64,000 bases of DNA from Gnetum montanum (GCA_015680685.1 MNCI01003613.1:720605-784604); one strand, 5' to 3'; numbered from the stretch's first letter, positions 12,254 to 26,031 are shown. The notes: generated by a model not told the origin, from the sequence alone. Made by a program: numbers and translations.

Positions 12254-13340
12254 TGAAACACCACCAAGAGAATTCACGTTGTAACTTGTAAACCTTCACC
12301 ATTAAAATTAAGAAAAAATTTTATTATAAATGTAAGGTTTGTGGCCCATGAGTTGTAATCTTGCATACATTAGCATTTTGGGGGTTAAAAAATACCTCAT
12401 AAGTTGCTATTGCCTTACTTTCTAAGTGGAAAAAGTAATTCCATGTTTATATTTGGGCCTAGAAAGGCTGAAAATTCCTTGGAGACTTCCTAATTTGGCA
12501 TTTTCATGGGTTTTATGGTGGAGATGGCCTTTACTACACTAGAGTTGTACACATACAACGTTGAAGTTGTTTGTTTTTTCATTTTCCTAATATTGGCCAG
12601 CATAGTCATTACAATTTCTAGTAGTTGCAACATGGCAATCATAGTCATCAAAAATTCTCAATAATCTTTACATGGCCAATGTAGTCACCATATTTCCTAG
12701 TAGATTTCAACAATTTTAGTGTAGCTCTCCAAAGCCAATATAGTTGAAGTGAAGATAGTGTAGTAACAAACGTATGTTCACTATTTTTAGTATCCGATGT
12801 GGTTTTGATGGCCTTGGGGTGTCAAAACTAACTACAAATGGACAACTATGCTAAGAATCATGGTTTGTTACACATGCAGATAACAACAATCTATTAGCAA
12901 TCATGATGGAATTTTGAAGCCTAAAATTAGCAATCTTAAAGCATATAAAAGCCAAACTTGAACATCTTATTCAAGTTTTGAACATTTTTACAACCTTAAG
13001 CATTTTGAATCCATTTGACATCAGTAAGAATTTTGGGATAGATTGGTCTCTACCTGAGGACTAGAGACTCTCAATATAGTACCATTGAAACAAGAGTCAA
13101 ACACCACTATCTACATCACTGGTAACCGAAGTTGTAGTTTCAAGTGAAAACTAGCAAGGAGTTCTTAGTGATTAGAGTTAGGAAGTACTTCGATCATGGA
13201 GTTTGTCTATAGAACACAACCTGATAGCTTCAAAAGGCTTCAAGCTCCGTCCAAGAAAGCTCCTGGGGCATTTGAGCACACAATTTTTACTTCTTTAAAC
13301 TTTATACTTTAAGCATCTTGTTGTTTTAATAAATTTTATA
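12254..13340 (+). mobile_element. 3' LTR of the old Tat element
   Basis: It starts TGAAACACCACCAAGAG after the polypurine tract. Inside are GCATAGTC-like motifs near 12600-12700 and a TATA-like ATATAAAAGCC at 12939-12949. The right end is not certain, as no clear CA with a target duplication was found, so the end given is approximate. No 5' partner LTR was recognised. Confidence 0.55.
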
Positions 13341-13559
13341 GTTCATTTTTTGTGCAAAATTCATTTCAAGTTTTGATTTCTATGTTTATTTTTCATTCAA
13401 ATATGCAATTTCATTTTTTTTTTCCATTTAGATTCTTCAAGTTCTTGGGTGATCATCAGCTAGACCATTCAAGGCACCTTGGATCCTTTTTCTCAGAGGC
13501 CCTTGGGGTTCAAGGTCAAAACTATTTTGCACTTGGGATTTTCAATTTTTTTGAGTTAT

Positions 13560-14340
13560 TGAATTTTTTAGGTGGAACAAACAAGAAATTGATGACTAGA
13601 GCCTTAGGTGATAGTGAGAAGTTAGAAAATTATGATGGCTATAGGATTTATGCTAGCAACAGATGAACCTAACATATAATAATCATTGCTAAGGGTGATC
13701 TAGAGAGATAAGGTTTCTAACTAGAAGGATTTGATGCCTAGTTTAATTTAGTATCAACTTGATAGTTATTCCTAATTTTTGAGGTGTCAACACATTGTAA
13801 TTCATATAGAATCATTGATTAGATTAATGGATAATGTTAATGTGTGTTGTTGGTTTTAAAAACATGCTTTGTAGCTTATGGAATTTATCATTCAATCTTA
13901 TTCTAGGAAGCTTCAAGTTAATTTTCACTATGGTGAAGGTATGCTAACACTTCCTACATGTTTCATATAGATTATGTAGGATGCATTAGAGAAGGCTAAG
14001 GATGTGGTAGAAGAATGATTGATATTTCTTAGAAAATTATTTAGTCTTGATGTATTTCATTTTATATTTTTTCCATTTAATTAATATTTAAATTTTTTCC
14101 ACAAATATGGATTTTCTAAGAAACTCTAATATGATGTTGCATTTAAGGCCAAAGAAAACTAATTTAGTAAATATAAATTTATCATGTGAATTCTAAGTTA
14201 ATTTATTTAAGTCATTTCATATGATTTACATGAGATTTATTTGCTTAAATATTTTTAAGCAATTATTATTTTTACTCTTTACATGTCTCATGGAATGGAT
14301 AAAATTAACTAATTCTTAAATATATTTTTTAGGTGTGACA
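13560..14340 (+). mobile_element. C-type LTR remnant, 3' end defined by a primer site
   Basis: 13590-13770 is similar to 47210-47390, and 13880-14020 to 49430-49570 and 50005-50160. The LTR ends GGTGTGACA at 14340, and a decayed primer-binding site follows. The start is not placed. Confidence 0.5.
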
Positions 14341-14343
14341 AAC

Positions 14344-14355
14344 TTGATATTAGAG
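14344..14355 (+). other. Decayed tRNA-iMet primer-binding site
   Basis: TTGATATTAGAG is four bases beyond the LTR end. It differs by two transitions from TTGGTATCAGAG, the initiator-Met site common in plant LTR elements. Both changes are the kind produced by cytosine deamination on one strand or the other. Confidence 0.55.
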
Positions 14356-14400
14356 AATGATTTAGGTTTAATGATTTGAGTTTATTAGTTTTGCTAGATG

Positions 14401-15060
14401 ATATCTAAGAGAGGAAGAGGAAAAAATGAGTCAAGTGGTTCTAATGGATTAAGTGCTAATCAAGTATAGTAGAAAATGCTTCAAATCCTCATTGACTTGT
14501 TGAATAATGATGGCATAGCCATGGAGATATGAATGTTGGTAGTAGTGTTTTAAGGTTAACTAAAGAATTTAGAAAGTTTAATTCTCCAACTTGCAAGGAC
14601 ACTGATGATCAATCAATTATACATGAATGGGTTGAGGAAATGAAGAAATTTTTTGGAGTGTTAACTTATTTACTTGTTCAAAAGATAACATTGATTGTTT
14701 ATGAACTTTAAGGAGTAGCAAGTCAATGGTGGAATAGTTTTCTTCATGTAAAGAAGTGAAATGTATAGATAGTTTCTTGGAATATATTTATGAAAAATCT
14801 TGAGAATTGTTTTACTATTAAGGCCTATCAAGAGAAGAAGGATGAATTTTATTACTTTCAATGAGATGATATACCAATGTATGAATATGATATTAAGTTT
14901 AATATGCTAGTGGAAAATGTTTTACATGTGGTAAATCATGAAGAAGTAATAGTGAGAATAATTCAAAAGGAATTAAGATCATTAATTAACTGTTATTTAT
15001 TAGCATTTGATATGAAAAATCTCATTTGTGTGTACTAAGACTGAAGTGTGATAAAATGGA
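14401..15060 (+). pseudogene. gag relic, C-type gypsy element
   Basis: The start reads ISKRGRGKNESSGSNG. The core reads HEWVEEMKKFFGVL and, after a stop, VASQWWNSFLHVKK. This is the W-x-EM-x-K-x-F then A-x-x-WW pattern of the retrotransposon gag family. Stops break it repeatedly and no zinc knuckle was seen. It directly follows the primer site at 14344, so it is the 5' part of the coding region. No pol follows. Confidence 0.6.
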
Positions 15061-17359
15061 TGATGTAGTTCAAATATAAGCTTTAAAGAGGAAGTGTAAG
15101 AAAGAACTTACAATTATAGGAGTTATTAGCAAAGAAACATTTTTACATATGGAAGTAAAAAAATGAATAACCATTCTACTTCTCAATTTTTTATGATAAT
15201 TAATCAAGAGAATGTGAAAGCCTACTTTTAGTACACAAAACATAGTAGCTTGAAAACTCAATGTTCCAAATGGTCAAAGAATAGAAATGAGAAGAAAACA
15301 TGTTAAGCTTAACATTCTTAAAAAACATTCAGAAATAAGAAAATAAAGAATGTATAACCTTTTAAAGGATCAATAAGTACTTAAGTGTAAAAAGAAAGAA
15401 GCAACACATGAGTTCTTGTTGTTATCTTTAAGAATGAAGGTTTTTTGAATTAGGAAAGTGTGTAATACCATGGTCTTTTGAATCTAGTAAGATTTATTAC
15501 TTAATTTATGCTATGTGATTTGGCATAAGATTATATCATATCATTTCATTTCATTTAATACTATATTAATAGCTTGTGCTATGACTACTTACTAATGTAT
15601 TCTAACATCCTTTTCTTATGATTTTTGAGAATAGAATTTGAGATTTCTTGGACATAATGATATTTAATGTATTTTTAGGGTTGTGAATTGGATAATGAAT
15701 TTGTTGATGAAAATTTCAAAATTTTAATAAAATTTGATGAAAATATTTAAAATTTTATGTACCATGAGTCATGACATTATGGCATGATTCATGATCTCCA
15801 AATCACAAGTTGATCATGGGTTATAGTCTTCAAAACAATAGAGAAAAAAATCAAAGTGATGATACCATGAATGAATCACAAAGTTACCATGTGTATGGTA
15901 TGACAAAATGACTAGAAAGTTTAAAATTTAGGATACCACATGTCATGTTGTATCCATTTTGATTCTTGAAAAAATATCATGGTTCATGATTGAATTATGA
16001 TTGATCATTTTGATTACTATGAGTGGTCATGGCCTTATAGTTTAACACTGATGATGCCATTAGCTTACCACAAGTTTTGGTCTAATTTGTAAGGATACCA
16101 TGACTCATGATTAGATTATCGTGCTATAGAAAACTTAAATCTCTATGAATTCTAAAATCTAATTTTGATGTGAGTTGAATTGTTGATGTCACTCAAAGTA
16201 GCTAAATAATATGTGATGAAGAATTCATTAAATTAATGTGAATTTGAGATGGAATTTAATAGTTTAAGCTTGATGACCTTTAATCTTTAGGATTACATAT
16301 TAAATTTTATTTTTTAGGATTTAATTAAATAAGTTTGATGAACTTAGTGAACTTCATAGTAGAATGATGATTTTAATTTTTGATAAATTTTCTAAATGTT
16401 TAAATTGTTTTAAGTGATGAATGAAAAATTAATGAAATGATAATTTTGATGGTGATGAGTTGTTAAATAATAAAATTGGTAATAAAAATTGATAATTTTT
16501 TGAGAAAATTTTGTAACTTAAACAATTTTGTTGCTAACGCATCTTGTACATAAAATTTTGACCATATATTTATAGCCAATTGCTCATAATGGTATATTAT
16601 GGGAAAACCTTTTCTTATGAAAAATGGATTGAAGATTAAAGAGACATAAGAAATTAGGGCTATTATTTAATTACACCTTTCATCAATCTTTATAAAAGAG
16701 AAAAGAAATGGAATTTTCTATTTTATCCTATATGGGATAATAAATCAAATGAAAATTATAAAGATTATAATAATGTTTTGAAATAATAGATTTATATTAC
16801 TATGTCTATAGCATGTAAAATATAATTTGAATTTTATATAAATATTTCTTGTATAATTGGATATTGAAAACACATTCTTGGATAGATGTAACATATTTTC
16901 AATAAGTTCTTATTACGACTTAAACCCTTGATCATGATTATTAAAAATTATTCAAATCCTTATGCTTGTATGTGAAACAAAATCTTTGAATTTGGATTCT
17001 TAATTTGGTATCTACAAAAACCTAGTTTATGGCTATAAATACTTGATAATGGGTTGCTCTCTTAACATCAATTAAAGTAACATCTCTCTTATTTTTACTC
17101 TATTTTCATGGCTATGCATGGTTAATTTTTTTGATCATTTCAAGATCTTAACCTACACTTAGAATGGAAATATTATGAGAAGTTAGATGTGTATGTGTGG
17201 AGCCTTGCTTTCATTCAGTTTTATATAAAATAGGGGAAATGACCTTTCTCTTATGTCTATGGTTATGTTATTCCCTAGATTGTCTTTATTAATATCTCTT
17301 CTTCTTAATAATATAATGTTTAAATTCATAGTTCTTTAAATTATTCTTATGTATTATTC
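15061..17359. other. AT-rich decayed repeat DNA
   Basis: No gene is visible. Between about 15750 and 16110 the words ATCATGG, CATGATTCATG and GAGTCATGACA recur, which suggests a decayed tandem unit of about 60-80 bases. TGTAATACCATGG near 15462 resembles the start of a C-type LTR (TGTAACATCC) but was not confirmed. Confidence 0.35.
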
Positions 17360-17960
17360 TTCTAACATCATGTTCCCAGATATTATGATAAATGTTAAAT
17401 ATACATAACATTTGAAATTATGGATAAAGAATGCAATAGAAAAAAATGTAGAAGAAAATGAAAAAAAGCTTTATTAATTTTAAAATAGTATATTTGGATC
17501 ATGCTCTGAGGGTTTGTTAGGATTCTCTCCCTTCAACATCTATCCCTTAGAGGCAATCTAGCATTGCCATTATAATTAGGCCTCTACCTCACTAGAAGAA
17601 ATGCTAGTAACCATTCTATCCCTCTTTACTCAGTACTCATTACTCAGCTATATTGGGTCTGCAACTCCATGCTAGCATCTCTAATTCTTGGTTATAAAGA
17701 TGTTAGAGAAAATCCCCAAAGGTTATATTAAGAGATATGCCAATTATTATGACATTCCATTTGAGGTCTTTTTATAATAATTACATTGTTTTTTACAAAG
17801 TGATATCATCTTTATTATGGAACAACTTCATTTGAGAATGGGGATGTAATAAATTGTCCTCCTTACTTTTCATTTTTCCTTAAATGAATCCATATTAATG
17901 ATATTTCTCTAATATTCAATGCTCCCTCTAGGCTTCAATGATTTAATGTTTTAATTTCTC
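17360..17960 (+). mobile_element. C-type LTR fragment
   Basis: It is similar to 46380-46870. Both contain a segment like GGATCATGCTCTGAGGGTTT, then CTTCAACATCTAT, and then GTGATATCATCTTTATTAT and GGGGATGTAATAA in the same order. The ends are not defined. Confidence 0.5.
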
Positions 17961-20185
17961 ATTTTTAGTGTAGTTAAATAGTGTAAAGTTCTTTCACTTT
18001 TTCTATAATTAAAGTATATGTGAGAAAAATATTTGAGAAAATAAATCTATATATGTCAACAATATACCTTAATATCTAAGTAATAATAAGAAGCAAATTA
18101 AGGAGCTACCAACCACCAATCGACAGTCTTAACTAGGTTACATAGGATGCAACTCATATCTTTGGTTACCTAGGTGAAGGTATGGAAAATCATTTTTTTT
18201 TCACTTATATCATCAAAAATAAAATATTTTTCTTGCTTAAGTTAGAAATATAAAATAAAAAAATATATAGGAATAAAAAAATAGATAGAATTAAGTTAAG
18301 AAACTCCTTGATTTTTGTCACTATTAGGCATTAGGAGACATAATTATAACTTAATCATAATGGCTATGTGATTGCATGACCTTATTCAGAATGGTAGGGT
18401 GTGAACTTCATCCTCAAATTCTTTCTTAGAAATTAGCTCTAATAACTAGGTAACATGGAATGGAAGAATAGAGTATCAAATGTAGTCTAGGATCTTGATG
18501 AAGAAGGATGTTGATTCATCTTTATATTAAATTGAATTTGGCTTCCTTGTAGAAGATTTCATAATCATCCATGTTATGATTCTTACAATAGCTTGTATGA
18601 GTCAAAGAAAGATCCATCATAAGAATCATTTTGGTTGTAGATACCTTCATATCACATCTTTTTCAAATTTAATTGGAATTAGTACAAAAATTCCCATTGT
18701 AGGGCTTCTTATAGACATAGAAAAATAAAATTTAAATTTTTTAATTTTTCAAGAATATGTGGGTATTGGTATTCATGCTAGTCCAAGGCCTAACGTGGAT
18801 ATAGTAGATGTTATCTTCCATTAGCTAGGGATCATGCAAGAATGTTGCATATTGCAACATTTAAACTTGGATTCTCTCTTGGATCATTTATTTTTATGAG
18901 TATTAGATGTATTGTTAGGAAAAGGTTATGATTCTTAATGATGATCAATATTTGCTACATTATTTGGTTGCTAACTAGATTAATATAAATCTTTATTTCA
19001 TTCCTTGTATGCCAACTACTTAATTATTTGGATTGGTAATGATGACATTAACATTAGTAGTGTTACTAATGATCAACTAGGGGTTAGTGATCTAGATTTA
19101 ACTATACACATAACCTATGCACCTAATCATGGATTCTAAGATGCCAAAGAAAATATTAGATTTGTTAGTCATAATAATGAGAATCTTAGTCATGATTATT
19201 TAATCTATTTTACTATGTTACTAAGGTAAGATTTAAAATATCACCTAATTATTGGTTTCTTGAATAATTAATATGACAATACCATTGGATTTAGAAGGCC
19301 AAAAAATATTAGAAATGACTACTCATGTGTTAGAAATAGACATAAAATTCCTGAGTTATGCCAAATCTAACTCCTCAGGCTTTTAAAGGCATAGTTTAAG
19401 GGAATGTATTAAAACTAATTTTTTGAATTCTATAGGGTAGATATGAATTTATCATTACATATGGAAGATTGAAATCTACTAGAAATGATCATTCATTCAT
19501 CAAAAAATACTTCTAGGATCAAAAGTTATGGGCTTACAAATTTTGGAATCTAGGCATGAATTTTGAAAGTTCCTAGGAACATCCTAAGAGGTCACCCATC
19601 CTAGTGCTACTTCATGAAGAATGTGTTTCATTGTAAATTTTTTATCTCACCTACTACCAAACTACTCATTTAAATGGACTGGTCAAATTTAACCACATCC
19701 ACATACTTAGATTTTAATTTTTGGATTTTAATTTTAAAACCTACTTTTTTCCTGTTCATTTACTCTTATGGACCAATGCTAATTAATAAAAACCTATGAT
19801 GTAGGTGGAAATTAGTTGGTAGAAACTTGTGGTGTAGACAACCACTTGTTAATAAGAACTTTGAATGCTCTTATTGACCATGGACATCATAAGTTCTCAT
19901 TGCCAAAATTTTCAGCAAGAGGTATAGAACAAAAATTTCATGGAGTAAGCGTTGAAGGTAGGTGCTAGTAGTGCAAGTAGGTGTAGGTGGTGTAGGAAAG
20001 CATGCATATAGAAAAATTAAACATTGTAGATGAAAACACTATGGGATGGTATGGATGGTGCTTGATCATGTTGCTTGTGGCCATAACTACAAAGGAAAGC
20101 GTAGTTATTTGTGATTGGGTCATAATAAAGGTGCAACCCTATCACACATTAAAGAATAGCTAACCACTACAAAAGGCATGGCTGG
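17961..20185. other. AT-rich stretch without recognisable content
   Basis: Both strands are densely stopped. There are no convincing domains, RNA genes or LTR ends. It is probably decayed retroelement sequence judging from composition and neighbours. Confidence 0.35.
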
Positions 20186-20477
20186 TGATGATTCATGTTT
20201 TTGTAGGGATATGATATTAGATATTCAATATCAGAGCCACATTATCAGGTATCTAATATTGGGGAACAACTTCTAATGTTAAGGATCTAATATCATCCCT
20301 TCTATGCTAGGCTATAAATATCACACTTGGATGCACAGTTTATAGATATAGAGAAATAGATCTTAGACATAGACATAGAGAAGTTTTGTTAGTTTGTTTC
20401 TAGTGCATGCCCATAGTGTGATGTTAAGTGATTTCACAACATCCTTATTTGAGTGTGATGTATTTGGATACGTTACA
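20186..20477 (+). mobile_element. 5' LTR of B-type element
   Basis: It starts TGATGATTCATGTTTTTG and ends GTTACA. It pairs with 40636-40911 over the whole length, with the same order of GATATTGG-like repeats, TATA box and leader. Just beyond it, TTTTTGGCAATAAACATTGA resembles a decayed TTTGGCGACTC-type primer site used by many Tat elements. No target duplication was found. Confidence 0.65.
20313..20320 (+). promoter_or_regulatory. TATA box of the B-type LTR
   Basis: TATAAATA follows several GATATTGG or AATATC words (20215-20300). The partner LTR has CTATAAATGTC at the matching place. The minus-strand LTR at 42223-42510 has CTATAAATATAG. Confidence 0.55.
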
Positions 20478-21308
20478 TTTTTGGCAATAAACATTGAGAT
20501 TACTTCCATCATTGTAGCATCCACTTAGCTTTATTATTGTTAATTACTTAAATGCTTACTACTTTCCTTAGTTAATTTTTATCATTTATTACTATTTGTT
20601 GTTTCTATCATTAATCGAAATTAGTACAACTAATCATGAGAACTTAAATGTAATTACTTGGTAACCCAATAGTGTTATCATTTGGTATGCCTAGTAATAG
20701 TACACTTGGTAATCCTAGCAGTAGTTTCATGAAGTCCAAGGTGTGTACGGAAGGTTAGGAATGAATACTCATCACATGTAAGTTAGTTTAGAGTTTACTT
20801 TTCATTATTAATTAGATTAAATAATTGATTTCCTTATTATCATTAGGGGTAGCATAAGGTTGCAACATCAATTATCATATGCCTCACTTTGGACTAAATC
20901 ATACATGACAAAGCTACCACTAGTCCAAGTGGGAAGACAAGGAACTGTGATCAAGACATAACAATCTAGATGCTAGAACTAGTTGCATCCATGGAATTTG
21001 ATTAGATCATGTGTGAATGCTTAGGATTTGTATGGTTGGGTGTAAGGGGTACCTTGACCCTCATCATTGGATTCATTGTTGGGGATGGTGCTAATTATCT
21101 AGACTAGTTATATTATACACAATCACTATAAACACACTAATGATTTATCTGTTAGAAAATATTAAGTCACACACATCATAAACTAACAACAATGTCTTTT
21201 TGACATGGAAGCGATAATGCATTGTATGAAGATAACATTCATTGGAGAACTAATGAGATATATATTAAAGAAAATTAAAGTGACAAACCTCATGTAGGGA
21301 TAAGTCCA

Positions 21309-22260
21309 ATGGCAAAAAATCCTAGAGGAGATGGAGTAAGTCCTAGACCAAGGGAGGCCTCAAGGCCTAAGACCTCCTCAAAACCTAGGAAAGATAAATC
21401 AAGGGAGCATGGGGAACACTATAGAGGCCATGATGATTCTCCTAGCTCCTCATCTTCCTCATCCTCTTCAACATCTAGTTTTGATGAAGATGAGCATAGG
21501 TATAGAGATAAAGCTTTACTATGGGGTTTAAATAAGAATAGAAATTGAAACCAAGGGCAAAATCAAAGAAATTCAAATGCACATAGACAAAATTTTTACA
21601 ATCAAACAAATAGAAATAGAAATTTTCACCATGACATGTTTGATGATGGTGAAGCCTTATTGGCCACTAAGAGCATGGTGTAGATCACAAAGGTAGTTAG
21701 AATACCTCATAGACATCAAAGGGAAAGTCACATCAAAAGGCTTGATATGAATAACATCCCTAAATTTGTGGGAGGCTATAACTCTGATTCACAACATCAC
21801 TTAAAAGCCTTCCATGATGCCTGCATCTTACAAAACATTGAAAGTGGATATCAAAAGCTTAAGCTCTTTTCTAGGATACTAATAGACAAAGCCAAAGTGC
21901 GATATAGATCATTGAAATCAAATTGAATCCATCGATGGTCCACAGTGCTGGAACTTTTCAATGAGAAATATCAAACCTATGTGAGGGTGTCAAAACCTAA
22001 GGAAATGAATCCAAGGATGGAAATAAGAACAACATGAACCCTTGGATATGGCCCTAGATAGATACTATTCTCTACTATATAGATGTCTAGGCCATGGTTT
22101 CTCTAAGGAAGTGCAACATTTCTACATCATAGATGGGCTTTGTAGTAAAACTAGAGAAACCCTTGGGATTTATGCCCAAGGCTGATTATATGAACTAAGA
22201 ACCCATCAGATACAAAGGCTAAACAAGCATGTGGCAAAAAAAAAAGGATAGCTATGTAAA
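21309..22260 (+). pseudogene. gag relic of the B-type element
   Basis: It opens with MAKNPRGDGVSPRPRE and a charged, Ser-run N-terminus (about residues 45-57 are Ser/Thr). After stops the gag core follows: LDMNNIPKFVGGYNSDSQ, then HLKAFHDACIL near 21795, KAKVRYRSL near 21890, and ALDRYYSLLYRCLGHGFSKE near 22052. It is a gypsy capsid protein made non-functional by stops and small indels. It lies about 830 bases after the 5' LTR, as expected. No protease or pol follows in this element. Confidence 0.65.
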
Positions 22261-23660
22261 TGAGAGAATTTCAAGGAATATCAATGGCATCCACCTCTTT
22301 AAAAGAAGAGGATTCATCTCTATGATAAGGACAAATAAGCAACTCTCAATGAGGTGATTTCACAACAAACTTGCCAATGTAATAGTCTATTATTGAGCTT
22401 TAGGCAAGGTTAGATAAGATGTTAGAAGGAATAAATGAGAAAGTTACAACTTGCATAGAAATCATAGAGAAGAAAGTAATGAAAAATGAATTAAGTGATC
22501 ATAGAAAAAGAAGGAAAAGGAACCAAGAAATAGATAGGAACACTTATCAGAAAAAAGGAAAATAGCTATAGAAGAAGAGGCTATAGACTCAACCATAGAA
22601 GAGGATGATGGATGTGACATCTACCTATATGATCATCCAAGGTCCTATTTCCTATTCATGTTACATCTACATGAGTATTGGACTTTTGCATTGAATCCCA
22701 AGTTTGTACAAGCGAAAATGCCTAGGAAATTACCTTACTCAAAAGGTAATTATAGATAGTCCTACAACCAATTGTACTATCCTAGTGGGACTTCTTATTA
22801 GCCTCAAAAATACTATCAACCATAGTGGTAAAATCCATAGTCATGGAAGAGGCTATCATTAACCTAGCACTACCTCTATTGTCAATTAGGCTTGTATGGA
22901 TATTATGTTCAACAACCTATTTCCCTAATTAGTTCTACTTCCTCTACCTCAAATCACTACTACTACTCTCTTGAATATCATCATCCCACAAGATCTTCTA
23001 TGAGGTCACCACGTCACACCTCTCATCCTTAATCATATTTTGAAAATTCTCATACTCCCCTACATCACATGTCACAACCAACAACATAGGAAGGTTCAGC
23101 ACCACAACATTAATGAATGTATGTTACTTATGCTATGAACATACACAGAAATGATAATGCTAGTAGATCCCCAGCACAATCTTGGAAACACACTTTCTTT
23201 AGGATGGTTCCCATGTGTAAGCATGACACTCATGGACCTACTAACCCATCCAAACTAGGACAATGTTAATCAAGTGCAACACCCTTCCTTTCACAACCAA
23301 TGTCCTTTGATCCTACGCAAAGGACAACATCCATTGTTACTCCAACACTTGATAGAAATGATGAATCTAGCACTATGGAGAGACAAAAGAATCCATGAAT
23401 CACTAATCATGATAAAAGTTGTAGTCATGTGCCAAATGTACACAAAGTTAATAAAACTTCTATTCTAATCCATTATACATTTCAAAACCAAGTGTGTGAG
23501 CAACAACTCATCTACAAAGCTACCACTAAACTAGTAGATACCCAATGGCTTGACAATGAGTATTTAACATTATTTTAGAAATGCATGGATCCTACTTATC
23601 CACTTATTGATTCTTATCATGATCAAAAGATTAGTCATGGGGGAGATGCCCTGTTCTAAA
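22261..23660 (+). pseudogene. gag C-terminal relic
   Basis: This is heavily stopped sequence rich in Ser, Pro, Tyr and Gln codons. Parts are collinear with 1722-2400. A Cys-rich zinc knuckle could not be made out. It probably encoded the long low-complexity gag tail. Confidence 0.4.
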
Positions 23661-25726
23661 ATTAAGAATTAATAAGTGTTTCTCATCTTTTTGTTTTACA
23701 ATTTTTTATCATTTTCTGATTTCTTGATACAAAATTTTCCCATTATTTTCAACTTTTTCCATAGTTTTTTTCCATGTCATTTATTAGTAATCTTGATTAT
23801 GAATGAAACAACATGATGTAGCCCATTGAGGTGAGGTTTTTTCTATGTTAAATTCATTAGGGACTCATTATTTGGATAGTGAGGCAATGTCATCCACCCA
23901 TCCATCCCATCAAGAAGAGGTTATTACAGTGGTCATAATGATATTATTCTTCATCATCAAACCAAGAATAAACTGGTAATCATTGTTCCTAGATAGAAAA
24001 GTGAAGAACCAAGTGGGAATGCAAAGGGTGTGACATAAAGGGGATTTGTGGAATCTCTTGGACCACTTTTATATCTTCTAACATGTTGCTAAGGTTGTAA
24101 TTATATCCTTATAGATCTAACAAAAATAGGAAGTAAGAGTAAAAAAAGTGTTACCTTACCATGTCACTAGAAAGACATGTTACTCATGCCTGATGGTAGT
24201 CCTTTGGTAAAGTTGACATAGATAAAAATAAAATAAAGGGGCACTGAATAAATTTCTAAGGGTTCTACTAGAAAGACATGTTGCCCATGCCTAAAGGTTT
24301 GTTTCTTCTTAAAAAAAAAAGAGAAGAGAATTTCCATGAATAAACTCCTTCCTTGGAAAAAACTCCAAGTGATGGTACTCCTTGTAATGGTGGTAGTCTT
24401 ATGGTTGTCAATCTAGGAGATAAAACAATGTGATGTCACTAGAAAGTGATTTGGACTTGATTTGAATCTTCAAAAGAAGGGCTAATGATTACTTTAACCA
24501 TTAATAACACAAAAGGATTCAATAATCCTATGGTAATGCACCTCATGTCCCAATTTCTACAATCCTTTCTACAATTCATCTCATCTCACTATCTGTATGA
24601 TCATAACTTGTGGTTGTGTGTAGGATAGAGTTATTTGCTTAAATTGGTGGTTCTAACATATGTGTTTTATTCAATAGGTATGCGTTGCATTTAACTGATT
24701 TGGTGCCTATGAACATTTTTAGGTGTGATTATAAAAGGGCATTAAGGGCTAAAGCCTACTTTGTGGAGGATCTGCTTGTATAACTTTTGTAACATATACT
24801 TGTCTAACAAAACCACATCATCTTGAACCTTCCAAGTTCATAAATGTTAGTTTCAACATCTCTTATCATACAACCTATCCTTTCTATATCATGGCCTCAG
24901 TACCCTTTTCTTACATCTTCCAAAGCTTTTAATTCCTATGATTCAGTCTCCTAACATTACCAATGCCTAAATATGAATTCTCACTTACCCTAGAACTTTG
25001 AACTTTACATTAAGCATTCCAACCAATCACAGAGCTTCATTTTCCATGTTGAATATTTCCATGAGGTGTAATTTTAACACCCTTGATATTGGGTACTTGA
25101 TATTGGGTTTGAGTTGATATTGGCTACCCAATGTCAAGTACTTGATATTGGGTCCATAAAAATCTATAAATAGGATCCTCGCAATGCTCAAAAAATTCAT
25201 TCTCATTAATTGAAGCTAGGGAAGTTTTTGTATTTTCTCTCTTAACTAAGAGCTTTGTGCATCCAACTTCCACAATGATATCTTGCTCCATACCACTTCG
25301 ATTTTTGTAGTTTTTGAATGTACTTGATCCTAAAGTGTTTAATTTAGTCAAGGAAGGATGCTTGTGTGGAAAATTTATGCCAATTTTTCAAACTTTTCTA
25401 TCATTCAAAAGGTATTATAAGGGTAAGAATATTAAAAATCTTAAGTATTTTAATGAACAATTAGTCGTATGTATGCTAGAACATTTAATTATCTCATGTA
25501 AGGAATCATAACCATTGTTATAAGTCATACATAAGGGAAAAGAAGCCAATTGAGAAGGGTCATAGTAGAAATTAATAATTTTTGGGTGTTTATCTTGAAA
25601 ATTTTCTAACTTTGCAATCACATGAACTAAGAACTTAATGGAACTAAGAACATGAGTAAGGTATAAAACTATTAATGATAAATGAAACACACCTTAGTAA
25701 CCTAGAATCCTTAATTAATTATATAG
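23661..25726 (+). other. B-type spacer with internal promoter region
   Basis: It is collinear with 2401-4387. It contains a short repeated segment AGAAAGACATGTTGCCCATG (24168-24295, two diverged copies) and, at its end, the promoter-like block below and a leader. No gene is supported. Confidence 0.45.
25080..25172 (+). promoter_or_regulatory. Internal promoter: GATATTGG repeats plus TATA box
   Basis: TGATATTGGGTACTTGATAT is followed by two further TGATATTGG words and, after a reverse-oriented CCCAATGTCAAG, by CTTGATATTGGG. TATAAATA then lies at 25165-25172. The same words precede the TATA box in the B-type LTRs (20215-20320, 40660-40760). The accessory reading starts 555 bases further on. 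Confidence 0.5.
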
Positions 25727-26026
25727 ATGGCTCCAAAAAGAGGAGAATAAGAAAGACCTTCATAGGGTGCAAGAAAATGCTCAAGAGGTGATAGAGGTTA
25801 ACTAGGAGAGTGAGGTCCACTAGACAAGCATGAAGAATAGGAGGCCTAATCATTTAGCATTCACTAAGAGGCCCTTGTTATAGGGTAGTTAGTCCAAGCA
25901 AAGGCTACAAGATTTGAGCTTCAAGAACAAGGAAAACACCTCATGTTATTCCAAGAATGCCACCAGGCCATCTAAGAGTGATCCATGTTAACCACAGTCA
26001 TCATGGAAATGAACTTCAGGCCATTC
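25727..26026 (+). pseudogene. B-type accessory gene, part 1 (split by insertion)
   Basis: It starts MAPKRGE after an ATATAG that could be a splice acceptor. It is collinear with 4388-4690 and breaks off at the ATGGA target site, where the A-type element is inserted. The reading resumes at 38005. Several stops are present. Confidence 0.5.
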
Positions 26027-26031
26027 ATGGA
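26027..26031. repeat. Target site duplication, left
   Basis: ATGGA here is repeated at 38000-38004 on the other side of the element. It lies directly outside the terminal TG and CA bases. Confidence 0.8.

Noticed and set aside
12241-12260. Reading TTGGTCCC after the minus-strand LTR terminus as a primer-binding site
   Set aside because: The same bases on the other strand form a purine-rich tract directly before the TG of the LTR, and the pol of both elements requires that orientation. It is the polypurine tract.
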